Part shown: piece by piece, positions 7,895 to 15,047 of the stretch
Layout: every line of letters begins with the position of its first letter
How positions within the stretch are numbered: the stretch's first letter is position 1
Source of the DNA: CAYVMN01 sp043808585
GTDB lineage: Bacteria > Desulfobacterota > DSM-4660 > Desulfatiglandales > Desulfatiglandaceae
Assembly (NCBI GenBank): GCA_043808585.1
Contig: JAZDES010000076.1
Location: 1-21,172, forward strand
Direction of reading: 5' to 3'
Length of the DNA: 21,172 nt
Position numbers and translations under genes: made by a program
The notes under the pieces: model-generated
The model's input: the letters and a program-made list of their open reading frames with translations, nothing else
Told to the model about the DNA's origin: nothing
The model's database searches: none

Positions 7895-7979
7895 AAGGAG
7901 GTGATAAAACCAAGCAGGAAAGCGAGGAGGCTTAGGAGATCAAGTTATTAACTGTAGATAAGCAAAGGAGGAGTTGGTT
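7894..7979 (+). other. dctP leader with an orphan full-length Shine-Dalgarno sequence
   Basis: AAAGGAGGTGAT, a full match to the 3' end of 16S rRNA, starts at 7894 but no ATG follows at a normal distance. The GTG inside it (7901) opens a 16-codon basic reading frame ending in TAA at 7949-7951, but with no spacer. The real dctP ribosome site, AAAGGAGG, lies at about 7964-7971. I see nothing else in this gap. Confidence 0.35.
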
Positions 7980-9014
7980 ATGTTGAGGAAAAAGATGTGC
8001 CTTTTGGCTCTTATGGTAACCTTGGCTTTTGCGGTTGGGGTAATGATTACCCCCACCAACGGCCTGGCCGAAAAACCGATCCTGATCAAGTTCAACTACC
8101 CCGGACCCAAATCACCCCCCAGCATGCACCCCCTGAGCCAGGCGATCGGGTATTTGGGCCAGAAGTTGGAAGAAAACTCCAACGGACGCTTCAAGGTTGA
8201 TATCTACTGGGCGGCTTCCCTGTATAAGGACGACCCCACCCAGTATGCAGCGCTCCGGTCGAACGTCATTCAGATGTGCGAGGTGAGCGGAGGACGACTG
8301 GGAGGAGAGATACCTGAGACCTTTCTGATGGAGTTTCCCTTTGTTTTCAGCGGCATGAACCATGTCTACCGATTTCTGGACGGGCCTGGAAAAGAGCTCT
8401 TCGAGCCCCTTTACCTGAAAAAGGGGTATAAGCTCATGGGATTTTGGCCCTATGGCTTCCAGAATTTTGTCTGCAGCAAGGGATTTCTGGCCAAGCCCGA
8501 CGACTTTGTGGGAGTTAAGCTGAGGATTAGACCTTCAAAGATCGTGGCATCTCAGATGGAAGCCCTTGGTGCCAGTGCCCAGGCAATTCCCTACATGGAA
8601 ACCTACAATGCACTTCAACTAAAGACCGTCGATGGGGCCGAGTGCCCCCTTGCCGTTATCCAGGCCGTCAAATGGCACGAGACCGGTGATTTCATCACCA
8701 TTTCCAGACACAGCCTGCTTTTTGCGGCGATTATGGTCAATCCAAAATTCTACGACAGCCTGCCGGCGGACCTGAAGAAGATCTTTGATGACACCTTTGC
8801 CGAGGCCACTCAGTTTGAGCACAAGACCCAGGAAGATGTTGAATACAAGATGCCCTGGATCATGATGTCAGAGAGGCCGGTCCTCCAGTTCAAATGGTTG
8901 ACCGAAAAGGAGAGGGGAGTCCTCAAGGAAAAAACCAAGCCGGTTCAGGAGCAGTTCGGGAAGAATATACCGAAGGAGTTCTTTGAGGCCGTGGAAGTCA
9001 CCCGGACCCAGTAA
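7980..9014 (+). CDS. dctP: TRAP transporter solute-binding protein, DctP family
   Basis: This 344-aa protein is the periplasmic receptor of a sodium-driven TRAP importer. A signal peptide is clear: MLRKKMC, a hydrophobic core to about residue 24, and a likely cut after NGLA near residue 31. The mature part begins with the usual short strand (ILIKFNYPG). The conserved region FVGVKLRIRPSKIVASQMEA (about 178-197) contains the arginine that pairs with the ligand carboxylate in the family, and METYNALQLKTVDGAECP (about 203-220) is also typical. ATG 7980 is preferred to the in-frame TTG 7974 because the ribosome site AAAGGAGG is eight bases upstream of it. The ligand is probably an organic acid. 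The permease genes follow, after a 141-base gap that holds a strong fold. Confidence 0.9.
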   Translation: MLRKKMCLLALMVTLAFAVGVMITPTNGLAEKPILIKFNYPGPKSPPSMHPLSQAIGYLGQKLEENSNGRFKVDIYWAASLYKDDPTQYAALRSNVIQMCEVSGGRLGGEIPETFLMEFPFVFSGMNHVYRFLDGPGKELFEPLYLKKGYKLMGFWPYGFQNFVCSKGFLAKPDDFVGVKLRIRPSKIVASQMEALGASAQAIPYMETYNALQLKTVDGAECPLAVIQAVKWHETGDFITISRHSLLFAAIMVNPKFYDSLPADLKKIFDDTFAEATQFEHKTQEDVEYKMPWIMMSERPVLQFKWLTEKERGVLKEKTKPVQEQFGKNIPKEFFEAVEVTRTQ

Positions 9015-9034
9015 GCATAAGTCATAACTCTAAG

Positions 9035-9133
9035 AAGCCTCTCGAGGCCCGGCCTGTAATTGGCAGGGCCACATTCGTCGGCGCGATAATGCCTAAGCAC
9101 GAATGCGGTGATTGAAGGGCTCGAGGGGCTTTT
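9035..9133 (+). other. Branched stem structure between dctP and dctQ, ending in a T run
   Basis: The outer stem pairs AAGCCT-CTCGAG-(G)-CCC (9035-9050) with GGG-CTCGAG-GGGCTT (9117-9131): 15 pairs, one of them G-U, with one bulge. Inside lie two further hairpins: GGCCTG (9051-9056) with CAGGGCC (9064-9070), and CATTCGT (9072-9078) with ACGAATG (9099-9105). TTTT follows at 9130-9133. It could be an attenuator that keeps DctP levels above those of the permease, a processing site, or a small structured RNA. No protein frame explains it. Confidence 0.55.
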
Positions 9134-9155
9134 GCAGGGAAAGCGGGATCGAACG

Positions 9156-9662
9156 ATGGGGATAGAGCGAATCATCTATAGCTTTGAAAAGTGGCTGGCC
9201 ATTTTACTGCTGGCCTTTACGGTCGGCCTGAGCTTTTTACAGGTGATCTTGCGATACTTCTTTAATGCGGGTTTTGCGTGGGTGCCCGAAATCGTCGTCT
9301 TCGCCTTTATCAGCCTGACATTGGTTGGGGCCAGCACGGGCGTCAAGAACGGCGTCCATATCGGCGTAGACGTCATCGTCAAGCTCATGCCCAAGAAGTT
9401 TCAAACTTTTTCCGATATCTTCGCCAATTCCTGCGGGGCGGGGATATACCTCTTTATGGCCTACTTGACCTATAAATTTGTCATGTACTTCAGGGAAATG
9501 GGCCAGGTCTCCATCATTACGGAAATACCCATCTGGATGATGATCAGCTACATGCCGGTGGCCTTTCTCTTAATGGCCTTTCACTATATGGAATTCCTTT
9601 GGGCTGCGTTTTTTGAAGATAAGAAGAAAGACTCGGTAAGTTTCAAAAGGGAACATCTATAG
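9156..9662 (+). CDS. dctQ: TRAP transporter small permease subunit, DctQ family
   Basis: This 168-aa integral membrane protein has four hydrophobic segments (about 14-32, 47-65, 86-108 and 124-148), as DctQ proteins do. SFLQVILRYFFNAGFAWVPE (about 24-43) contains the family Q-V-x-x-R-Y-x-F motif. The charged tail EDKKKDSVSFKREHL is cytoplasmic by rule. ATG 9156 is chosen although its ribosome site is weak (GGGA seven bases upstream). The frame stays open back to a GTG at 9108, but that lies inside the stem structure and would add 16 residues unlike the family. The weak site and upstream fold fit lower expression than dctP. Confidence 0.88.
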   Translation: MGIERIIYSFEKWLAILLLAFTVGLSFLQVILRYFFNAGFAWVPEIVVFAFISLTLVGASTGVKNGVHIGVDVIVKLMPKKFQTFSDIFANSCGAGIYLFMAYLTYKFVMYFREMGQVSIITEIPIWMMISYMPVAFLLMAFHYMEFLWAAFFEDKKKDSVSFKREHL

Positions 9663-9734
9663 TGCCTGAACCAAGAAGTCCGTTCACTCACGATTTTGGA
9701 TTTTGGATAAGGATCATTTGAGGTAGCTCAAGAA

Positions 9735-11036
9735 ATGGAAAACCCTGTCATTTTGATCGCCTCGCTCATGGCAATCCTCTTTGCCCTCATGTTCATGGGT
9801 GTTCCCATTGCAATCGCCCTGGGGATCTCCACCACAATCAACCTGATGATTTTTACCGATATGGACCTGCTGTTCATCGGCCAGAACGTCTATGCTGCCC
9901 TGGATAGTTACGCCCTTCTGGCTGTCCCCTTCTTTATCCTGGCAAGCAATATTATGGCGGAGGCGGGAATTGCCCGGAGGCTGCTGGTCTTTGCCGAGGC
10001 CATGACGGCCGGTATCACGGGGGGGCTCGGAATGGCAGGCGTTCTGGCCTGCGCAATCTTTGCGGCGATATCGGGGTCTAGTGTGGCAACGGTCGTCTCC
10101 ATCGGAACGATCGTCATTCCGGGAATGGTCAAAGAAGGGTACGACAAGAAATTCGCCACCGCCCTGATTGCCTGCTCCGGGTCACTGGGGATATTGATCC
10201 CTCCGAGTGTATTGATGATCATCTTTGGTGTGCTCGCGGATGTGTCCATTGGAAAACTGTTCGCTGCAGGGATGGTCCCGGGCGTAATATTGACGATCTT
10301 TCTCATGATTTACGTTCATATCATTTCCAAAAAGAGGAATTACCCCAAATCTCCCCATCTGCCGCCCAGGGAGCGATTGAGAAAGATCGCCCAAAATGGA
10401 TCGGCCCTGTTAGTCCCTTTTATGGTGTTGGGAGGAATCTACGGGGGTGTTGTTACACCCACCGAGGCGGCGGTTCTGGCAACCTTTATGGGCCTCTTCA
10501 TGGGATTTTTTGTATATAAGGAGTTGAAGATCAAACATCTGGCAGGGATTTTTCTCCGATCGGCGGAGATGTCTTCAATGATTCTGATCATTCTGGCATT
10601 TGCCTATTCATTCGCCTTTCTGCTGTCCTTTTTTAGGGTCCCTGATCTCCTAACCCAGATGATGTTTGATGCAGGGATCAACGCCTGGATGTTTCTCCTA
10701 TTAATCAATATCATCCTGTTCTTTGCAGGGGATTTCATGGACCCTGCCTCGATCATGCTCATCTTTACTCCTCTGATCGTTTCCCTAGGATCGGCATTGG
10801 GGATCAATCTGATACACCTCGGCATCGTCGTCACCATGAATCTGGAGATCGGTCTGATTACACCCCCTGTGGGATTTAACCTTTATGTGGGAAGTTCTCT
10901 TTCTCAATTATCTCTTTACGATGTGATGAAGGCTGCTATTCCCTTTATGATTATTATCGGTGTCGCGCTCATCCTGATTACCTATGTCCCATCTCTGAGC
11001 CTGATGATGCCGAAACTCATTTTCGGGTCAGCGTAG
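9735..11036 (+). CDS. dctM: TRAP transporter large permease subunit, DctM family
   Basis: This 433-aa membrane protein is the ion-coupled transport channel of the TRAP system. It contains about 12 hydrophobic segments. Family motifs visible are MGVPIAIALGIS (about 21-32), AISGSSVATVVSIG (about 111-124), GILIPPSVLMIIFG (about 151-164), GGVVTPTEAAVLA (about 237-249) and IGLITPPVGFNLYVGS (about 373-388). The length is typical. ATG 9735 follows GAGGTAG at a slightly long distance. It ends the transporter; the following 331 bases carry no gene. The system probably imports a C4-dicarboxylate or related acid, but TRAP substrates cannot be read from DctM. Confidence 0.92.
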   Translation: MENPVILIASLMAILFALMFMGVPIAIALGISTTINLMIFTDMDLLFIGQNVYAALDSYALLAVPFFILASNIMAEAGIARRLLVFAEAMTAGITGGLGMAGVLACAIFAAISGSSVATVVSIGTIVIPGMVKEGYDKKFATALIACSGSLGILIPPSVLMIIFGVLADVSIGKLFAAGMVPGVILTIFLMIYVHIISKKRNYPKSPHLPPRERLRKIAQNGSALLVPFMVLGGIYGGVVTPTEAAVLATFMGLFMGFFVYKELKIKHLAGIFLRSAEMSSMILIILAFAYSFAFLLSFFRVPDLLTQMMFDAGINAWMFLLLINIILFFAGDFMDPASIMLIFTPLIVSLGSALGINLIHLGIVVTMNLEIGLITPPVGFNLYVGSSLSQLSLYDVMKAAIPFMIIIGVALILITYVPSLSLMMPKLIFGSA

Positions 11037-11367
11037 ACGGCAGATAGAACGAAGGGGAATTGAATAGTGAATATTGATGATTGAATATTGATGAATGGTG
11101 AAACTTCAAACATCAGGAATTGAATATTGACGATTGGTGACGATTGTTGTTTGGCAGTATTTTGTGAGATATGCGATTGTTTCCCAATAATATGCATAAG
11201 TTGGTTCTTTCTAAACTAGCTAGAAATAATTTCTTTCAATATTCAATATTCAATAGTCAATAATCAATCGTAAATCGACAATCGTCGTTTGTGGCCATTT
11301 CGCACAGGGTTTTGTTTTTGAGCGTCTAAGGGTTTATGTTGTGAGTCACAACCAGGAGGATTAATTG
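11037..11367 (+). repeat. AT-rich intergenic region with inverted arrays of TTGAATATTGA / GACGATTG words
   Basis: This stretch has no credible gene. GAATATTGATGA occurs at 11069-11080 and again at 11083-11094, a 14-base period. TTGAATATTGACGATTGGTGACGATTG-type words continue to about 11147. At about 11234-11290 the same words appear inverted (TTCAATATTCAATATTCAAT, then AATCGACAATCGTCG). A small TTTCTA/TAGAAA hairpin lies at 11208-11226. The arrangement is an imperfect long inverted repeat. The AGGAGG ribosome site of the next gene is at 11353-11358. A promoter for the carboxylase genes should lie here, but I could not identify one with confidence. Confidence 0.6.
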
Positions 11368-11898
11368 ATGACGGAAATAGATCAAGAAGATGTTATCCAG
11401 ATAATGAAGATGATAGAAGAGTCTGCCTTTGACGAGCTTCACCTGGAAATGGGCGAACTGAAATTGGTCGTCCGGAAAGGCAATAAAAGGCCGGTCCTTC
11501 TCGACCGATCGGAATTAGCCGCCCAGGAACCTTCCCACTCAAACGTTCATGAAAAGCCCTCTGTCGTGATGACAAGAGAGATGATGTCCGCTCCGGAACC
11601 TCTTGGGTTAGAAGAGGAGGGCTTTATTGCCATCAAGGCCCCCATGCTGGGGACCTTCTACCGGGCGCCCAAACCCGGGGCCCCGCCGTTTGTGAAAGAG
11701 GGACAGCTGATTAGCGAAGAAGAAACGGTTTGCATCATTGAGGTGATGAAGCTCTTCAACACGGTCAAAGCGGGGGTGAGGGGACGCATTGCCAAGATAT
11801 GCGCAGAAAACGGCCAGATGGTAGAGTACCAGCAGACCCTTTTCCTGGTGGAAGAGATTGAAGAGTCAGAGCGGACACAGGAAGGCCGCACTCCATGA
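11368..11898 (+). CDS. Biotin carboxyl carrier protein, AccB-like
   Basis: This 176-aa protein carries biotin for the carboxylase encoded here. The N-terminal 40 residues form the AccB-type element (VIQIMKMIEESAFDELHLEM, then GELKLVVRKG). A variable acidic linker follows (about 40-85). The biotinyl domain starts at IKAPMLGTFYRAPKPGAPPF (about 89-108), and the biotin acceptor is Lys128 in EVMK. The usual Met-Lys-Met is MKL here. ATG 11368 is nine bases after AGGAGG; the TTG three bases earlier is less likely. The stop overlaps the start of the next gene by four bases (ATGA). In acetyl-CoA carboxylase this carrier serves AccAD, but the neighbour here is a pyruvate-carboxylase-type carboxyltransferase, so it more likely serves that enzyme. 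Confidence 0.88.
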   Translation: MTEIDQEDVIQIMKMIEESAFDELHLEMGELKLVVRKGNKRPVLLDRSELAAQEPSHSNVHEKPSVVMTREMMSAPEPLGLEEEGFIAIKAPMLGTFYRAPKPGAPPFVKEGQLISEEETVCIIEVMKLFNTVKAGVRGRIAKICAENGQMVEYQQTLFLVEEIEESERTQEGRTP

Positions 11899-13268
11899 AA
11901 GGTATTTCCCGCGTCTTCGTGGCGAACCGGGGGGAAATTGCCGTCCGTGTCCTCAAGGCCTGCCAGGATCTGGGGCTGGAATCGGTCGTAGCGGTTTCCG
12001 AGGCAGACACAGGTAGTTTACCGGCCAGGATGGCGGACAGGGCCGTGTGCATAGGGCCTCCTTCTCCCGGGGAAAGCTATTTGAAAGTCAACACCATCAT
12101 CGCAGCAGCCCTGGGAACCACTTGCGATGCGGTCCATCCGGGTTATGGCTTTCTGGCTGAGCAGCCCGAGCTGGCTGCGCGGTGCGCTCAAAACGGGCTT
12201 ATCTTTGTGGGGCCGACGGCAGACAACATCAAAAAGATGGGGGACAAGCTCCTGGCGCGGAAGACGGCCAAGTCCCAGGAGATTGCGGTCATTCCGGGTT
12301 CAGAACTGGTCAGCGGCCCGGAAGAGGCCGTGGCGACTGCGGAAAGGGTGGGATACTCGCTCCTTTTGAAGGCGGCTGCAGGGGGGGGTGGAAAAGGGAT
12401 GAAGATCGTGGACCACCCCAAGGACCTCAAGACGATGTTCCAAGAGGCATCGGCCGAGGCCCTCGGGGCCTTCGGGGATGACCGGCTGTATATTGAACAC
12501 TTTATCCGGAACGCGCGCCATATCGAGATTCAAATCATCGGCGATCGGTTCGGGAATGTGGTGCATCTATTTGAACGCGATTGTTCTCTTCAACGTCGCT
12601 ACCAGAAGATGGTTGAAGAGGCCCCCTGTCCTGTGATATCGGCTGAACTCAGGGAAGCAATGTGCAGGGCAGCAGTCAAGATCGCCCGGCATATCCGATA
12701 TGAAAACGCCGGTACGGTCGAATTTATTCTGGATCAAGATCGTGGACGATTCTATTTTCTCGAAATGAACACCCGGATTCAGGTGGAGCATCCTGTGACT
12801 GAAATGATAACGGGTGTGGATCTGGTCAAGGAGCAATTCCGGGTGGCTGGCGGGGACTCGTTCAGTTTTTCTCAAGAAGAGGTCAATCCAAAGGGGCATG
12901 CCATAGAGTGCCGCATCAATGCAGAGTCGCCCAAAATGAATTTTACACCCTGCCCGGGCAAGATCACGCAATGGATGCAGCCTGAGGGTACAGGGGTTCG
13001 GGTTGATACCCACTGCTATTCAGGATATTTCGTTCCCCCTTATTACGATTCGCTGCTTGCAAAACTCGTCACCTCCGGTACCAACCGTGAACAGGCCGTT
13101 GAACGAATGCAGAAGGCGCTTGCCAACTTTGTTGTTTCAGGGGTGGATACTACTATACCCTTTCATCGTTTTATTTTGGAAAGCCGGGGCTATCGCAATG
13201 GGGATGTAAATACGCGGTGGTTGGAGGATAGCTTGCTCAAGGAGTATGGGAAAGATGAAGGAAATTAG
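11895..13268 (+). CDS. accC: Biotin carboxylase, AccC-like subunit
   Basis: This 457-aa ATP-grasp enzyme carboxylates the carrier's biotin using ATP and bicarbonate. The N-terminal domain starts FVANRGEIAVRVL (8-20), followed by HPGYGFLAEQ (81-90). The ATP-binding glycine loop is AAGGGGKGM (161-169). The ERDCSLQRRYQK block (217-228) and EMNTRIQVEHPVTEMITG (280-297) carry catalytic Arg and metal-binding Glu positions. The C-terminal domain is complete, so the length is normal for AccC. ATG 11895 overlaps the carrier gene by four bases, pointing to coupled translation. The gene ends within the start region of the carboxyltransferase gene. The three genes are clearly one operon. Confidence 0.92.
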   Translation: MKGISRVFVANRGEIAVRVLKACQDLGLESVVAVSEADTGSLPARMADRAVCIGPPSPGESYLKVNTIIAAALGTTCDAVHPGYGFLAEQPELAARCAQNGLIFVGPTADNIKKMGDKLLARKTAKSQEIAVIPGSELVSGPEEAVATAERVGYSLLLKAAAGGGGKGMKIVDHPKDLKTMFQEASAEALGAFGDDRLYIEHFIRNARHIEIQIIGDRFGNVVHLFERDCSLQRRYQKMVEEAPCPVISAELREAMCRAAVKIARHIRYENAGTVEFILDQDRGRFYFLEMNTRIQVEHPVTEMITGVDLVKEQFRVAGGDSFSFSQEEVNPKGHAIECRINAESPKMNFTPCPGKITQWMQPEGTGVRVDTHCYSGYFVPPYYDSLLAKLVTSGTNREQAVERMQKALANFVVSGVDTTIPFHRFILESRGYRNGDVNTRWLEDSLLKEYGKDEGN

Positions 13269-14718
13269 CTTTGTAGATACGACGCTAAGGGACGGTCACC
13301 AGAGTCTCTGGGCAACACGGATGAGAACGGCACACATGATGCCCATTGCACCTGTGATGAACGAGGCGGGATTTATGGCCGTGGAGCTGATGGGTACAGT
13401 CCACTTTGATGCATGTCTTCGTTATTTGCGTGAAGATCCCTGGGAGAGAATCCGTCTGCTCGCCGCGGCCATGCCAGATACCCCTCTGCGGGCATTGATT
13501 CGGAGTAAATCCCTTACCAGTTTCAATATTGTGCCCGATTCCGTGATCGAACTGTGGATAAGACGCTGTGCAGCCAATGGGATTCGACATCTCATGATCT
13601 TCGATGCCTTGCATGACTGGTCCAATCTTAGGGAATCGGTGTCCGTGGCCAAATCCGAGGGCATTCAGGTGGTGGTTCCCCTGGTTTATTCCCTTAGCCC
13701 GGTTCATACAGATGAATTTTATGCCCAAAAGACAGCTGAGATGATGACTCTTCTAAGGCCTGACTATGTAATGATAAAAGATTCTATCGGCCTTCTAACC
13801 CCGGAACGGGTCAAGACCCTGGTGCCGACCATTAAACAGCGAATCGGGGATCTGCAACTGGAAATGCATTCCCACTGCACAACCGGTCTGGCCCCACTGT
13901 GTTGCCTGGACTCTGTAGAGTACGGCGTTGAAGTGATAGATACATGTGTCTCACCTCTGGCCAACGGGCCTTCCCATCCGTCAGCTGAAAATATGATAAT
14001 GAATCTTCCCAGGTTGGGTTTTACTCCAAGAGTAAATGAAGCAGCAGTAAAGGCCATCGCTGACCACTTCAGGTATGTTGCCAAGAGGGAGGGTAAGCCC
14101 ATGGGGGCCCCGGTCGAGTATGACGCCTTCCAGTATATCCATCAGGTACCAGGCGGAATGATCACCAATCTCCAATTCATGCTCTCTGAGAGAGGGATGG
14201 AACATCGACTCGAAGAGGTCCTGGAAGAGGTCAGCGTGATTCGCGAGGAATGGGGGTATCCAGTAATGATTACTCCCTTTTCCCAGCTGGTGGGCACCCA
14301 GGCGGTGTTGAATGTCCTACTGGGTGAGCGGTACAAGGTAGCCACAGAGGAGGCCATCAGGTATATCCTTGGCCACTACGGCCAACCTCCAGCTCCGGTG
14401 GACCAGAATGTCCTGGATAAGATAACCGGCCTACCCGAGGCCAAAGGCCTTTTGGACTGGGAGCAACCACAACCCTCTATAGAAGAACTGCGAAAAGAGG
14501 TTGGGCGTCCCGGGATTTCAGACGATGAGCTTTTGCTGAGGGTCCTATTTCCTGAGGAACACGTGGAGGCCACCATAGCCGCAGGCCCCATTAATACCAA
14601 CTACCCGAGCGGAAACAAGCCGGTTATGGCCTTGATTCACGAATTGACGAAGCGGGAGGACACTTCGTATATTCATATAGAAAAGAAGGAGTTTTCTTTG
14701 ACGCTCAGTAGAAACTAA
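13255..14718 (+). CDS. Free-standing carboxyltransferase subunit, pyruvate carboxylase B / oxaloacetate decarboxylase alpha type
   Basis: This 487-aa enzyme should transfer the carboxyl group between biotin and a 2-oxoacid, most simply pyruvate to oxaloacetate. The TIM barrel starts FVDTTLRDGHQSLWATRMRT (6-25). Metal and catalytic positions are present: Asp13, Gln16, Arg83, Lys175 (IKDSIGLLTPE, the carbamylated lysine), His205 and His207 (MHSH), and Thr340 in MITPFSQLVGTQ. Substrate-proximal stretches diverge from standard pyruvate carboxylase: ELMGTVHFD for E-x-W-G-G-A-T-F-D, RSKSLTSF for R-G-Q-N-L-x-G-Y, and NGPSHPS for G-T-S-Q-P. There is no C-terminal biotin domain; the protein stops after a short SYIHIEKKEFSLTLSRN tail. 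ATG 13255 is ten bases from AAGGAG, whereas ATG 13246 is one base away. It overlaps accC by 14 bases. Confidence 0.87.
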   Translation: MKEISFVDTTLRDGHQSLWATRMRTAHMMPIAPVMNEAGFMAVELMGTVHFDACLRYLREDPWERIRLLAAAMPDTPLRALIRSKSLTSFNIVPDSVIELWIRRCAANGIRHLMIFDALHDWSNLRESVSVAKSEGIQVVVPLVYSLSPVHTDEFYAQKTAEMMTLLRPDYVMIKDSIGLLTPERVKTLVPTIKQRIGDLQLEMHSHCTTGLAPLCCLDSVEYGVEVIDTCVSPLANGPSHPSAENMIMNLPRLGFTPRVNEAAVKAIADHFRYVAKREGKPMGAPVEYDAFQYIHQVPGGMITNLQFMLSERGMEHRLEEVLEEVSVIREEWGYPVMITPFSQLVGTQAVLNVLLGERYKVATEEAIRYILGHYGQPPAPVDQNVLDKITGLPEAKGLLDWEQPQPSIEELRKEVGRPGISDDELLLRVLFPEEHVEATIAAGPINTNYPSGNKPVMALIHELTKREDTSYIHIEKKEFSLTLSRN

Positions 14719-14782
14719 TGGTGTAGGGGGAGATTCACGTCAAGACAGTAAGGCTATAATAATCAGTAATGATAGAGTAGAA

Positions 14783-14804
14783 CGGCAAGCATTGCCGCTT
14801 TTTT
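14783..14804 (+). terminator. Rho-independent terminator of the carboxylase operon
   Basis: CGGCAA (14783-14788) and TTGCCG (14792-14797) form a six-pair stem with a GCA loop. After one C come six T (14799-14804). It lies 65 bases past the carboxyltransferase stop and is the clearest terminator in the window. Confidence 0.8.
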
Positions 14805-14828
14805 AAAATCATGATGATATACTCTGAC

Positions 14829-14975
14829 CGTCATTCTTGCGAAAGCAGGAATCCAGAGTGGATGACGTGGAATGGCGACGGAAAAGCAATTGATAGAAGA
14901 GAAAAACTCTCAATGGCGGGACTTGTATCCCGATATATGCCAATAGACTGGATTCCCGCTTTTGCGGGAATAACG
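14829..14975. repeat. 147-bp MITE-like element with terminal inverted repeats
   Basis: The left end (14829-14856, CGTCATTCTTGCGAAAGCAG then GAATCCAG) and the right end (14948-14975, CTGGATTCCCGCTTTTGCGG then GAATAACG) are inverted copies of about 28 bases with a few mismatches. Each end is itself a hairpin; the right one is perfect (TTCCCGC, TTTT loop, GCGGGAA at 14953-14970). Ends of this GTCATTCCCGCGAAAGCGGG type are widespread intergenic repeats in proteobacteria. The interior has no gene. It occupies most of the 329-base gap between the carboxylase operon and the thiolase. Confidence 0.7.
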
Positions 14976-15047
14976 CTATAACGTTCCGGTATTAACAGAT
15001 TGGTAATGTTTGTGCCAGAGGTCTTTGCTGATAAAGGAGGTTTAGAA

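Noticed and set aside
14829..14975. CRISPR-like or insertion-sequence interpretation of the inverted repeats
   Set aside because: Only two ends in inverted orientation, no spacers and no transposase frame; a MITE-like repeat explains it better.
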